25,901 bases of DNA from Thermoflexales bacterium (GCA_007118795.1 SKQX01000011.1:1-25901), one strand, 5' to 3'; positions 6,377 through 15,091 are shown, numbered from the stretch's first letter. Numbers and translations are program-made. Notes: generated by a model from the sequence alone, not told the origin.

Positions 6377-8737
6377 CTATGGTTCGTCCGGCAGTGCCTC
6401 GATGTCGAACTCCTCCTCGCACGCCTGACACTTGGCCCACCCCTGTCGCACCTCAGCCAGCAGGCCGCCGCACGCTGGGCAGGGCTTCGGCAGAGGCCGT
6501 TTCCAGAGGGCAAAGTCGCAAGACTCGGGATCATCAGGGTCGTAGTTGGAGCAGCCGTAGAAGGTCCGTCCCCGGCGAGTCTGCTTCTCCACCAACTCGC
6601 CGCCGCATTCGGGGCACATCGCACCGGTCTTGACCAGGATCGGTTTGCTGAAGCGGCACTCGGGGAAGTTGCTGCAGCCGATGAACTTCCCGTACCGTCC
6701 GTAGCGGTAGACGAGGGGGCTCCCACACTCGGGGCAGATCTCGCCCGTCGGGCGGTTGTTGATGTCCACCTCGGGCATATCCTCTCGAGCCTGGGCCACG
6801 GTGTCAGCGAAGGAGTCGTAGAAGTTGCGGAGGACCGGAACCCACTGGCGCTCGCCGCTGGCGATCAGGTCGAGATCGTCCTCCATCTCGGCGGTGAAGT
6901 CGAGATCGACGTAGTCAGGGAAATATGCGACCAATAGGTCGTTGACGATCATACCGATCTCGGTAGCGTACAGCCGTTTCCCGCGCCGCTCCACGTATCC
7001 CCGTTCCTGGACCTTCGAGAGGATGGGCGCATAGGTGCTCGGGCGCCCGATGCCGTACGCCTCCAGATCCCTCACCAGGGTTGCCTCGGAGTAGCGGGGA
7101 GGCGCTTTGGTGAAGTGCTGATCGGGGAGCAGTTCGAGGAGGTCGAGGGTCTCATCGACGGTCAGATGAGGGATCTCCTCGCGCTTTCGCTCCTCCATAG
7201 ACTCCTCATCCTCGTCAGCCTCCTCCTCGTAGAGGACCAGAAAGCCTGGAAAGCGGAGGGTGGAGCCGCTGGCCCGGAACAGGTAAGGTCTCTCCTCGAG
7301 ATCACGGGAGGTCCCCGCGAGGATATCGGCTGCAATGGTGTCGTAGACTGCCCTCGCCATCTGGCTGGCCACGAATCGACGCCAGATCAACTCGTACAGG
7401 GCGTGCTGACGTTTTCCCAACACCTTCTTCAGTGACGCGGGGGTGCGGAAGACACTGGTCGGCCGAATCGCCTCGTGGGCTTCCTGGGCGGCCTTGGCCT
7501 TGGTCTTGTAGTGAGGTGGCTCCGGTGGCAAGTAATCCGGCCCGTGTTCCGCTGTGACGTACTTGCGGGCCTCGGCCTGGGCCTGCTCCGCCACATTGGT
7601 GCTGTCCGTGCGCATATAGGTGATCAACCCCACCGGTCCGTCCCCGAGATCGATGCCCTCATACAGCTGCTGCGCCACGGCCATGGTGCGTCTGGCGCTG
7701 AAACCGAGCTTGTAGGAAGCCTGTTGTTGGAGGGTGCTGGTGGTGAAGGGTGGATATGGCCGCCGCCGCCGCTGCCCCTCCTTGACGCGGGTCACGGTGT
7801 AATGCGACTGCTCCAGAGCGGCCATGATAGCCTCGACGTCTTCCGCGCTGTGAAGCTCGATCGTCTCACCCCGGATGCGATGGAGGGTGGCGATGAAAGC
7901 GGGGGGGGCGTCGGGCTCCGGCTCACGCTTGGCGAGCTCGGCCTCGAGAGACCAGTACTCGAGGGGCACGAATCCCTCAATCGCGCGCTCACGCTGTACC
8001 GCCAGTCGCAGGGTCACGGACTGGACGCGGCCTGCGGAGAGTCCACGGCGTCCGAGTTTGTCACGGAGGAGGGGGCTGATGGTGTAGCCGACGATGCGGT
8101 CCAGGATACGCCGAGCCTGCTGGGCGTATACTCGCTGCATGTCGATAGGACGAGGGTGGGAGAAGGCGTCCTCAATGGCCTCCTCGGTGATCTCGTGAAA
8201 CTCGACCCGGTGGACGGGACGCCAGCGGATGGCCGGTTCCAGCACCTCCAGGAGGTGCCAGGAGATGGCCTCCCCCTCTCGATCCGGGTCGGTTGCCAGG
8301 TAGAGCTCGGATGCCTCCTTGACGGCTGCCTTAAGCTCGCGCACCACATCGCGCCGTTTCGAGGGGATGACGTAGTGGGGCTGGAATTCGTCGTCGATGT
8401 CGACACCCATCCGGTTGGAGGGCAGATCGCGCACGTGCCCGACCGAAGCTCGCACGTGGTATTTGTCCCCGAGGAAGCGATCCACGGTGCGCGCCTTGGC
8501 GGGCGATTCGACGATGACCAGGCCGGGTTGCTTCTCCCGCCGGGCCCGGGCCTTCGAGATGACGGTGTGTTCTTCTGGATCCAGACCCTCGTGGTCTGGC
8601 GTCCTGCCCATGCGGAATAGCTTTGTCCCGCAATGGGGGCAGACGCCCCTGGTGGCCGGTGTGCCTCTGTTCGTGTAGACCGGCTCCGGGTGCTCCATCT
8701 CACGTTTGGCTTTACATTTGACGCAATAAGCTTCCAT
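6377..8737 (-). CDS. topA: DNA topoisomerase I with N-terminal zinc domain
   Basis: This 786-residue type IA topoisomerase relaxes negatively supercoiled DNA through a 5'-phosphotyrosine bond. The Toprim domain starts at LVIVESPAKA (~73-82), with the acidic triad in TDPDREGE (D150, D152, E154). The catalytic tyrosine is Y374 in GLITYMRTDS. The C-terminus has three zinc ribbons: CPECGSPLVYRYGRYGKFIG, CPECGGELVEKQ and CPACGGLLAEVRQGWAKCQAC. Unusually, residues 1-45 form an extra domain with CVKC and CPHC pairs that matches DUF5679, joined by a basic linker to the Toprim domain. ATG 8737 has GAGGGG eight bases upstream, so this domain is translated as part of the enzyme. It follows the guanylyltransferase gene by 104 bases. 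Confidence 0.97.
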   Translation of the reverse strand: MEAYCVKCKAKREMEHPEPVYTNRGTPATRGVCPHCGTKLFRMGRTPDHEGLDPEEHTVISKARARREKQPGLVIVESPAKARTVDRFLGDKYHVRASVGHVRDLPSNRMGVDIDDEFQPHYVIPSKRRDVVRELKAAVKEASELYLATDPDREGEAISWHLLEVLEPAIRWRPVHRVEFHEITEEAIEDAFSHPRPIDMQRVYAQQARRILDRIVGYTISPLLRDKLGRRGLSAGRVQSVTLRLAVQRERAIEGFVPLEYWSLEAELAKREPEPDAPPAFIATLHRIRGETIELHSAEDVEAIMAALEQSHYTVTRVKEGQRRRRPYPPFTTSTLQQQASYKLGFSARRTMAVAQQLYEGIDLGDGPVGLITYMRTDSTNVAEQAQAEARKYVTAEHGPDYLPPEPPHYKTKAKAAQEAHEAIRPTSVFRTPASLKKVLGKRQHALYELIWRRFVASQMARAVYDTIAADILAGTSRDLEERPYLFRASGSTLRFPGFLVLYEEEADEDEESMEERKREEIPHLTVDETLDLLELLPDQHFTKAPPRYSEATLVRDLEAYGIGRPSTYAPILSKVQERGYVERRGKRLYATEIGMIVNDLLVAYFPDYVDLDFTAEMEDDLDLIASGERQWVPVLRNFYDSFADTVAQAREDMPEVDINNRPTGEICPECGSPLVYRYGRYGKFIGCSNFPECRFSKPILVKTGAMCPECGGELVEKQTRRGRTFYGCSNYDPDDPESCDFALWKRPLPKPCPACGGLLAEVRQGWAKCQACEEEFDIEALPDEP

Positions 8738-8841
8738 AAGAACCCCTCGGTAATAGCCTTTGTCTTACCCAAAGGGACCCTCTTTGGAATCGGTGTTCCT
8801 AAGAGGGCCCCAGGACCTCAGTAGACAGACTCCTATCTTGT

Positions 8842-9936
8842 CTAAAGATACCCCTTCATATCCTCGCGCTCCAGACGATGGACCAGATCGCGGACCTCCT
8901 GCTCGTGGTCCAGCGGACAGACCAGGATGGCGTCTCCGGCGTCGACGATGATCATATCGTGTAGGCCGATGGTGGCGATCAGCCGCTGGTTGCCCTGGTT
9001 GCCAAAGATCAACGAATCGTTAGTGTCCAGACCGACATGCTTGCCCACTACGACGTTCCCACGATCATCGCGGCGACCCATCCGCGCCAGCAGCTCAGCC
9101 AGGCTGCCCCAGCTGCCCACGTCGGACCAGCCGATGTCCACCGGGATCACGGCCACTTCCTCGGCTCCTTCCATGACGCCATAGTCGATGGACTGTTTGG
9201 TCACCCGCTGCCATACTCGATCGAGGGTCGGCTCGTAGCTGTTGGTGCCGAGCGCCGACTCTATCTCCGACAACTGGACTCGAAAATCCGGCATCTGCGC
9301 CTGGAACTCCTCCAGGATGCGCTCCCCGTGCCAGACGAACATACCGCTGTTCCACGTGTACTCCCCGCTCTCTACCATCTGGAGGGCTGTCTCCTCGGTC
9401 GGCTTCTCCGTGAAGCGTTCCACGTGGAAGACCTCAAAACCGTCCACAGTGCGCAGCAGGTTTCCCTGCTGGATGTAGCCATACCCAGTGGAGGGGGCTG
9501 ACGGTTCGATTCCCAGGGTGACGAGATAGCCCTGCCTGGCGATCTCCTCAGACGCGCTGAGAACCGAACGGAAATGCTCGACGTCTGCGATGAAATGGTC
9601 CGCCGTCAGCACGGCCATGACTGCATCGGGGTCGCGCCGATGGAGGTGAATGGCGCCGAGGCCGATGGCCGGCGCCGTGCCCCGCCCCATAGGCTCCACG
9701 ATGAAGTTCTCCGGCGGCAGCCCGGGGGCTTGCTGGGATAGGCCCGGCACGTGGTCGCTCCCGGCCACGACCAGGATGTGCTCCGGCTGGAAGAGGGGGG
9801 CGATCCGATCCACTGCGTGCTCGAACATCGTCCGGTCGCCCACCAGCTTCAAGGATTGCTTGGGCCGGTGACGGCGGCTGACGGGCCACAGTCTCGTTCC
9901 CGTTCCACCGGCCATAATCAGCGCACAGAAAGCCAC
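8842..9936 (-). CDS. manC: Mannose-1-phosphate guanylyltransferase
   Basis: The 364-residue protein catalyses GTP + mannose-1-phosphate to GDP-mannose, feeding glycan and polysaccharide synthesis in the cytoplasm. The nucleotidyltransferase signature MAGGTGTRLWPVSRRHRPKQ is at residues 8-27, followed by the family motifs GRGTAPAIG, FTEKP, YTWNSGMFVW and IDYGVME. The length fits the single-domain GMP form without the phosphomannose isomerase domain of bifunctional ManC. It starts at GTG 9936 with GGAGG five bases upstream, 16 bases after the dprA stop, so it is probably cotranscribed with dprA. The gene symbol follows common use; a guanylyltransferase for a related heptose-1-phosphate is a less likely alternative. 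Confidence 0.92.
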   Translation of the reverse strand: MAFCALIMAGGTGTRLWPVSRRHRPKQSLKLVGDRTMFEHAVDRIAPLFQPEHILVVAGSDHVPGLSQQAPGLPPENFIVEPMGRGTAPAIGLGAIHLHRRDPDAVMAVLTADHFIADVEHFRSVLSASEEIARQGYLVTLGIEPSAPSTGYGYIQQGNLLRTVDGFEVFHVERFTEKPTEETALQMVESGEYTWNSGMFVWHGERILEEFQAQMPDFRVQLSEIESALGTNSYEPTLDRVWQRVTKQSIDYGVMEGAEEVAVIPVDIGWSDVGSWGSLAELLARMGRRDDRGNVVVGKHVGLDTNDSLIFGNQGNQRLIATIGLHDMIIVDAGDAILVCPLDHEQEVRDLVHRLEREDMKGYL

Positions 9937-9952
9937 GGTGTCCTCCCCCTCC

Positions 9953-11062
9953 CTAATCGACGATGTACTCGACCCCGGACTCGCGAGCCACCACGTAGTT
10001 CATGCCGCCCACCTGGCGCACCATTCCCTTCAGCTCCATCATGGCCAAGGTGCTCGTAACCTGGGAGATCGGCAGACTGCTCTGCCGCTGAAGCTCATCC
10101 ACGTGGGTCGGTTCCGGGGAGAGGTGTTGCAGCAGCGCGGCTTCTGTCTCGTCCTCTGGGAGGACCTGGCGAGCCTTCGTCTGCTCCGCCACCATCGTCA
10201 GGTTCAGTTCCTCCAGCACATCCTCCGCTGTGGTCACCAACTTGGCGCCGTCCTGGATCAGCCTATTGGGGCCGATGCTTCCCTGGGTGAGGATGCTCCC
10301 CGGGACGGCGAAGACATCCCGGCCCTGCTCGGCGGCGAAATCGGCGGTGATGAGAGCGCCACTCGATTTCCCGGCGTTGGTCACCAGCACGCCCAGGCTG
10401 AGTCCGCTGATGATGCGGTTACGGGGCGGGAAGTTTCTGGCCTCGGGGCGGGTGCCCAGGGGGTAGTCGCTGACCAGGGCTCCCTGGGTGGCGATCTCGC
10501 CGGCCAGCTGCCGGTGTTCGGCCGGATAGATATGATCGATGCCACATCCGAAGACCGCGATGGTACGACCGCCCGACTCGAGGGCTGCGAGATGGGCCAT
10601 GCCATCGATGCCCCGCGCCATTCCGCTGACAATGGTGATGCCGTTGCGGGCTAAGGAGCCGGCCAGCCGACGGGTCACCTCGCGGCCGTAGGTCGAGGCT
10701 CGGCGGGTCCCCACCACCGCCACTGCCCAGGCATCGTCCTCCTTCAGCTCGCCCTTGACGTACAACACCGGTGGGGGCGCATTGGTCTCCAGCAGGAGAC
10801 GGGGGTACTGAGGACTGTCCCAGGTGAGCACGCGCGCACCGACAGCTTCTATGCGCTTCAGCTCTCGATCCAGATCGAGCTCAGAACGGGCTTTCAGCAG
10901 ATTCCCGATCGATCGGCCGTCGAGCCCGGCGCTCCTCAATTGGCCCGCCGATGCGTGCCACGCCCGCTCCACGCTCCCATAGGTGTCCAGGAGGGCGCGG
11001 AGACGGAGGGGGCCGATGCCCCGCACTTTGTTGAAGCCCACCCAGTATCGCAGGTCGGTCAC
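9953..11062 (-). CDS. dprA: DNA-processing protein DprA
   Basis: DprA loads RecA onto incoming single-stranded DNA during natural transformation. The 369-residue protein has an N-terminal helix-hairpin-helix/SAM-like region (VRGIGPLRLRALLDTYG, residues ~13-29). The central Rossmann-like DprA domain shows VAVVGTRRASTYGRE, VSGMARGIDGMAHLAAL, GCGIDHIYPAEH, FPPRNRIISGLS and SGALITADFAAEQGRDVFAV. A C-terminal winged-helix DML1-like domain spans about residues 300-369. GTG 11062 overlaps the rimM stop as GTGA, so the two are translationally coupled. The usual acidic residue of the VVEA segment is replaced here by VTNAGKSSG, a mild oddity. Confidence 0.96.
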   Translation of the reverse strand: MTDLRYWVGFNKVRGIGPLRLRALLDTYGSVERAWHASAGQLRSAGLDGRSIGNLLKARSELDLDRELKRIEAVGARVLTWDSPQYPRLLLETNAPPPVLYVKGELKEDDAWAVAVVGTRRASTYGREVTRRLAGSLARNGITIVSGMARGIDGMAHLAALESGGRTIAVFGCGIDHIYPAEHRQLAGEIATQGALVSDYPLGTRPEARNFPPRNRIISGLSLGVLVTNAGKSSGALITADFAAEQGRDVFAVPGSILTQGSIGPNRLIQDGAKLVTTAEDVLEELNLTMVAEQTKARQVLPEDETEAALLQHLSPEPTHVDELQRQSSLPISQVTSTLAMMELKGMVRQVGGMNYVVARESGVEYIVD

Positions 11063-11646
11063 GCCGCTTCCTCCCTCAGCATGCCCGGCAGTGGACGAAC
11101 GAGCATCTTGCCCGCCTCCAGGTCGAGCTCGAGGATCACGTCCTCGATGGCCGGGATGAGCACCTCGCCCCGGGGACCCTGCACCACATAGACGTCGTGG
11201 GCGCCAGGTTCCAGAACCTCGGTGACTCGCCCGAGGTATTCACCTGTCTCGGTCTCGACGTGTACCCCTTCCAGCTGGAAGTAGTAATACTCCTCTTCCT
11301 CGAGGGGTACGGCCTCCTCGACAGGAAGCTGTATCAGCATGCCCCGGAGTTTGTCGGCTGCTTCACGATCGTCGTATCCGGCCAGCTTGATCAGGAGGAC
11401 TCCCTTGTGGGGGCGGACCGATTCGACCTGACAACGCTTCACCCGGTCAGGTCGACCGGGAGGGGCGAGATAGAGATGGTCGTGCTGGGCAATCCGCTCG
11501 GGATAGTCGGTGAGGATCTCCACACGGACTTCTCCCCGCACGCCGTGGGGCCGACGCACCTGCCCCAGGACCACGTACGAACGCTCCGGTCCTTCTCTGT
11601 CTCCTGAGCCAGGCAGCCTTGCGTTCGGTTGCTCCACCCTGTTCAT
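11059..11646 (-). CDS. rimM: Ribosome maturation factor RimM
   Basis: RimM binds ribosomal protein S19 and helps mature the 30S head domain. The N-terminal beta-barrel begins YVVLGQVRRPHGVRGEVRVE and runs through RVKRCQVESVRPHKGVLLIKLAGYDDREAADKLRG. The PRC-barrel domain follows (YYFQLEGVHVETETGEYLGRV ... DVYVVQGPRGEVLIPAIEDVI). I place the start at ATG 11646, which has GAGGGCGG upstream and gives 195 residues. A GTG at 11685 would add 13 poorly conserved residues and lie 20 bases after the khpA stop. It belongs to the ffh-rpsP-khpA-rimM block and overlaps dprA by 4 bases. Confidence 0.93.
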   Translation of the reverse strand: MNRVEQPNARLPGSGDREGPERSYVVLGQVRRPHGVRGEVRVEILTDYPERIAQHDHLYLAPPGRPDRVKRCQVESVRPHKGVLLIKLAGYDDREAADKLRGMLIQLPVEEAVPLEEEEYYYFQLEGVHVETETGEYLGRVTEVLEPGAHDVYVVQGPRGEVLIPAIEDVILELDLEAGKMLVRPLPGMLREEAA

Positions 11647-11705
11647 CCGCCCTCGAGGTTCAGTCGCCAACGGTGAGTCTGACACAAGCGGCTCGCTGAG
11701 CGGGC

Positions 11706-11945
11706 CTACACGATCTCCAGGTTGGCGCGCTTGTCCTCCTTGGCGGCCAGCACCCGCACCAAGCGACGCATCGCGTTGGCGGTGCGTCCCCCCTTGCCGA
11801 TGACGCGGCCCATATCATCCGGGCCAACCCGCAGCTCCAGGATGACCGAGTTCTCACCTTCGATCTCAGAGACGTGGACTTGATCGGGATGATCGACGAT
11901 CGACTTGGCGACGTACTCGACAAGGTCTTTCATCGAAGAAGCCAT
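11706..11945 (-). CDS. khpA: KH-domain RNA-binding protein KhpA
   Basis: This 79-residue protein is a single KH domain of the KhpA/YlqC type, an RNA chaperone that in Firmicutes pairs with KhpB and affects cell-division mRNAs. The KH signature with the GxxG loop is GRVIGKGGRTANAMRRLV (GKGG at residues 50-53). ATG 11945 has AGGAGG at ideal distance. It sits between rpsP and rimM, the conserved position of this gene in many bacteria, which supports the call. Length is typical of the family. Confidence 0.95.
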   Translation of the reverse strand: MASSMKDLVEYVAKSIVDHPDQVHVSEIEGENSVILELRVGPDDMGRVIGKGGRTANAMRRLVRVLAAKEDKRANLEIV

Positions 11946-12058
11946 GGTCGCTCCTCCTTTCTAGTGGACGTGGTGGACGGATATCTGAATGGCGACGCAG
12001 TGGAGGAGCAAAGCGCCACTGACGTGGTGACGATCTGTTCCCGACTCGGGCCCTGAGA

Positions 12059-12577
12059 CTACTCCTCTTCCTCCTCGGCCTCGCTGGTGTCCAGCGCGGG
12101 CTGTTCCGATTCGGGTTCCGCAACTGTTGCTGGCTCAGCCGGGGCTTCCTCCGTCTCCTCAACTGCGCCAACAGGGGGTTCTGTATCAGCCGCCGCTGGT
12201 TCTTGCTCCTCAGCCTCCGTGGCCTCGATTGCGGGTGCTTCTTCCACCTCGGCTTCTGGAACCTCTTCCTCGAGCGATGCTTCGGCCTCAGCCAACAGGT
12301 CTTCCAGGGGCTCGCCCTGCTTGAGACGGGCAAAGCGGTCCAGGGTGCCCGTCGTCGTCAACAGGCGGACTGCCGAATCGGAGGGCTGCGCTCCGACGTT
12401 GAGCCAATACAACGCTCGCTCCTCATCGATGCGCAGTGTCTCTGGCTCGGTGCGTGGGTTGTAGAAGCCGATCTGTTCTATGAATCGGCCATCGCGCGGG
12501 GATCGCGAATCTGCTACCACCACGCGGAAACTAGCTTGCTTCTTGGCGCCAACGCGGCGCAATCGGATTTTGACCAT
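12059..12577 (-). CDS. rpsP: 30S ribosomal protein S16 with long acidic C-terminal extension
   Basis: S16 binds 16S rRNA in the 30S body. Residues 1-82 are a complete S16 domain: MVKIRLRRVGAKKQASFRVV, ADSRSPRDGRFIEQIGFYNP, and ALYWLNVGAQPSDSAVRLL. The protein is 172 residues against the usual 80-100. Residues ~95-172 are almost entirely Glu, Ala, Pro and Thr, ending in a run of glutamates. The tail is in frame, has one stop codon and keeps high-GC codons, so it does not look like a frameshift. ATG 12577 is preceded by GAGGAGG. It sits 80 bases after ffh in the same direction. Confidence 0.96.
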   Translation of the reverse strand: MVKIRLRRVGAKKQASFRVVVADSRSPRDGRFIEQIGFYNPRTEPETLRIDEERALYWLNVGAQPSDSAVRLLTTTGTLDRFARLKQGEPLEDLLAEAEASLEEEVPEAEVEEAPAIEATEAEEQEPAAADTEPPVGAVEETEEAPAEPATVAEPESEQPALDTSEAEEEEE

Positions 12578-12657
12578 ACGCCTCCTCTATCATCCGTAGA
12601 CCGGTAAGTACATGTGAGAGACATCGGAAAGCTTCCGAGTCCGGAACCTGACCGTAA

Positions 12658-13983
12658 CTAACCCATGAGTCGCATCAGCCGCTGCATATCGCCCTGGCCT
12701 TTGCCCAATTGCTTCATCATACGCTGCATCTGGCGGAACTGGTTGAGCAGCATATTGACCTCCTGGACCGTGGTCCCGCTGCCCGCAGCGATGCGCTTCT
12801 TCCGGCTGCCCTTGATCATGCGCGGATTTCGCCGTTCCTCAGGGGTCATCGACAGCACAATGGCCTCGATGTGCTTGAACTGCTCGTCCGTGGCCCCCGC
12901 GGGGACTTGCTGGGCTACTCCGCGCATACCGGGGATCATCTCCAGAAGCTGAGTCAGCGGCCCCATCTGCTTCACTTGTTGGAGTTGCTCCAGGAAGTCC
13001 TCAAGATCGAAGCTGGCCTCCAGGATCTTGCGCTCCATCTGTTCGGCTTGTTCCTGGTCGAAGGTGCGCTCAGCCCGCTCAATCAGCGTCAGCACATCCC
13101 CCATCCCCAGGATGCGCGACGCCAGCCGGTCGGGATGGAACAGCTCCAGGGCGTCGGTTTTCTCCCCTGTGCCGAGGAACTTGATGGGCACGCCGGTCAC
13201 GGACCGCATGCTGATGGCAGCGCCACCCCGCGCGTCTCCGTCGACCTTGGTGAGAATCAGGCCGGTCAGCCCGATCCGCTCGTGGAACCCTTCGGCGACG
13301 CTGACGGCCTCCTGCCCCGTCATCGCGTCGGCCACCAGGAGGGTCTCCACGGGAGACGTCTCCTCCTTCACCGACCGGAGCTCCGTCATCATCTGCTCAT
13401 CGATCTGAAGCCGGCCGGCCGTATCCAGGATCGCCACATCCCGGCCTCGACGGCGTGCCTCGCGCACGCCCTCAGCGCAGATGTCCGGGGGTGACGTTTC
13501 CCCGCCGCCGTAGATCGGCAGATCGAGCTGGCGGCCGAGCACCTCTAGCTGCTTAGTGGCCGCCGGCCGATAGGTGTCCCCGGCGACCAGCATAGGCAAG
13601 CGACCCTGTTGCCGAAGGTGTTGAGCCAACTTGGCTGCCGTGGTGGTCTTGCCCGATCCCTGGAGGCCGACCAGCATGATGACGTAGGGCGCTCCGCCCG
13701 TTAACTCAAGGCGCCCCGGCTTGCCCAGGGTCTGGACCAACTCCTCGTTGACAATCTTGACGACCTGTTGAGCCGGACTGAGGCTCTTGGTGACCTCGGC
13801 TCCCACGGCTCGCTCACGGATGCGCCCGACGAAATCTTTGACGACCTTGTAGTCGACATCTGCCTCCAGCAGGGCGAGACGGATCTCGCGCAACATCTCG
13901 TCGACGTCTTGCTCGCGCAAGATGCCGCGCTTGCCCACGTCTCGAAAGACAGACTGTAATCTATCGGTTAAGCTTTCAAACAT
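12658..13983 (-). CDS. ffh: Signal recognition particle protein Ffh
   Basis: Ffh is the GTPase that binds signal sequences and 4.5S RNA for cotranslational targeting to the membrane. The 441-residue protein has the N domain (1-~90), a G domain with P-loop GLQGSGKTTTAAKLA (106-120), DTAGRLQID and TKVDGDARGGAA, then a Met-rich M domain ending MQRMMKQLGKGQGDMQRLMR. The start is ATG 13983. A longer frame reaches 14052, but its extra codons would contain the promoter of this gene (14024-14052), so they cannot be translated from that transcript. No Shine-Dalgarno sequence is visible before this ATG. It is the first gene of the translation/targeting block. Confidence 0.97.
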   Translation of the reverse strand: MFESLTDRLQSVFRDVGKRGILREQDVDEMLREIRLALLEADVDYKVVKDFVGRIRERAVGAEVTKSLSPAQQVVKIVNEELVQTLGKPGRLELTGGAPYVIMLVGLQGSGKTTTAAKLAQHLRQQGRLPMLVAGDTYRPAATKQLEVLGRQLDLPIYGGGETSPPDICAEGVREARRRGRDVAILDTAGRLQIDEQMMTELRSVKEETSPVETLLVADAMTGQEAVSVAEGFHERIGLTGLILTKVDGDARGGAAISMRSVTGVPIKFLGTGEKTDALELFHPDRLASRILGMGDVLTLIERAERTFDQEQAEQMERKILEASFDLEDFLEQLQQVKQMGPLTQLLEMIPGMRGVAQQVPAGATDEQFKHIEAIVLSMTPEERRNPRMIKGSRKKRIAAGSGTTVQEVNMLLNQFRQMQRMMKQLGKGQGDMQRLMRLMG

Positions 13984-14023
13984 TTTTACATTGGTGCGCC
14001 AAAACTCACAACATTGCGTGACG

Positions 14024-14052
14024 ATTGTAACGGGAAAGGTGGGTTTCGTCAA
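14024..14052 (-). promoter_or_regulatory. Sigma-70 promoter of the ffh operon
   Basis: TTGACG (14047-14052) and TACAAT (14024-14029) on the minus strand are separated by exactly 17 bp, a near-consensus promoter. Transcription should start near 14017, leaving a leader of about 34 bases before the ffh ATG at 13983. Confidence 0.85.
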
Positions 14053-14212
14053 GTTCTATGGCACCGGTGCACTGTGTTGGGGGGCCAGGGGATCAGAGGG
14101 ATGCGCTAACTCCAGCGGGCGCCGAGAGCCATCATCACGCTGGAGATTGAGGAAGCAACTCTCCAGACGGGGCCCCACTATGGAAGCCGGTTTCGTTCGG
14201 CCTCCCATTGTG

Positions 14213-14221
14213 TGGTACAAT
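14213..14221 (+). promoter_or_regulatory. Extended -10 promoter candidate for the carbonic anhydrase gene
   Basis: TGG followed by TACAAT (14216-14221) forms an extended -10 element. No good -35 hexamer is at the proper distance. It lies about 115 bases before the start codon at 14338. Confidence 0.5.
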
Positions 14222-14337
14222 AGAGTTGGAGAGCTGACGACGGTCCCGACGGCCTCGGGGAGCACCGGTGGGTGGTGACTGCTCGCTCACGGGCAAGCGG
14301 ATGGGCCGAGAAAGGAGCGGATCAGAGGATCTACGCC

Positions 14338-14865
14338 ATGGATATTGGGTATCGCCCCGAGCTGGTCGATGAGACCGCTTACGTTGCCCCGAATGCCACT
14401 GTCCTGGGCCAGGTGCGCATCGCCGCCGGCGCAAGCGTCTGGTTTGGATGCGTGCTGCGGGGCGACAACGACCCGATCACCATCGGGCCCCGGACCAACG
14501 TTCAGGATCTCACGGTCATCCATACCGATGAGGGTATACCGTGCACGGTGGGCACGGGTGTGACCATCGGGCACCGTGCTGTACTACACGGGGCCGAGAT
14601 CGGGGATGGAGCGCTCATCGGGATCGGGGCCATCGTGCTCAATGGTGCCCGGGTGGAGGAGGAAGCCCTGGTGGGAGCCGGGGCGCTGGTCACTGAGGGG
14701 CAGGTGATCCCGCGGCGCCACATGGCCCTGGGCGTGCCGGCAAGGGTGATCCGAGAGCTGACGGAGGACGAGATCGCGGAGCTGCGCGCTGCGGCTGACC
14801 ACTATACGGCCCGTGCTCGGCTCTTCCGCGAGGCCCGGAGCGGTGGCGGATCAGGAGGGCCGTAG
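14338..14865 (+). CDS. Gamma-class carbonic anhydrase family protein
   Basis: The protein folds as a left-handed beta helix and probably interconverts CO2 and bicarbonate, or is a structural gamma-CA-like trimer. The 175 residues contain hexapeptide repeats (APNATVLGQVRIAAGASVWFG, and GDGALIGIGAIVLNGARVEE). The three zinc-ligand histidines are in VIHTDEG (H62) and IGHRAVLHG (H79 and H84), and RGDNDPITIG matches the family. The C-terminal helix follows GVPARVIRELTEDEIAELR. ATG 14338 has GAGGAT eight bases upstream; an upstream GTG would add 22 unlike residues. A hairpin follows the stop codon at 14870-14893. Confidence 0.92.
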   Translation: MDIGYRPELVDETAYVAPNATVLGQVRIAAGASVWFGCVLRGDNDPITIGPRTNVQDLTVIHTDEGIPCTVGTGVTIGHRAVLHGAEIGDGALIGIGAIVLNGARVEEEALVGAGALVTEGQVIPRRHMALGVPARVIRELTEDEIAELRAAADHYTARARLFREARSGGGSGGP

Positions 14866-14869
14866 AATC

Positions 14870-14893
14870 GGAGATGGCGGTGAACCGCTCTCC
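14870..14893. terminator. Hairpin just after the carbonic anhydrase gene
   Basis: GGAGA-TG-GCGG pairs with CCGC-TCTCC around a TGAA loop, five bases after the stop codon. There is no T-run, so it is only a possible terminator. Confidence 0.35.
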
Positions 14894-15091
14894 AGGAGCA
14901 ACGGGTAGCGAGGGTTGGTGCTGTGGTCCCCTGATCCTCAGATCAGCGAGGGCCGTCGGCCCGGTGTGGGATGCGTCGCCAGGGACTGATCGTCCCCGCC
15001 GGTCTCGTTCCAGGTCAACGAGGGCAAGACTCACACGGGCTGGTCGTCTTGAGAGGAAGCATGCGATGGGCCTGGCTGGCGTTTGGGGTCC

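Larger units (their letters stand above)
13984..14337. other. Divergent intergenic region between ffh and the carbonic anhydrase gene
   Basis: The 354 bases hold the ffh promoter on the minus strand (14024-14052) and a candidate extended -10 promoter on the plus strand (14213-14221). I see no gene between them. Confidence 0.7.

Noticed and set aside
7475..8620. Long open frame (381 codons) on the plus strand opposite topA
   Set aside because: It is the antisense shadow of a well-supported topA gene, with no family-like sequence; high GC content leaves such frames open.
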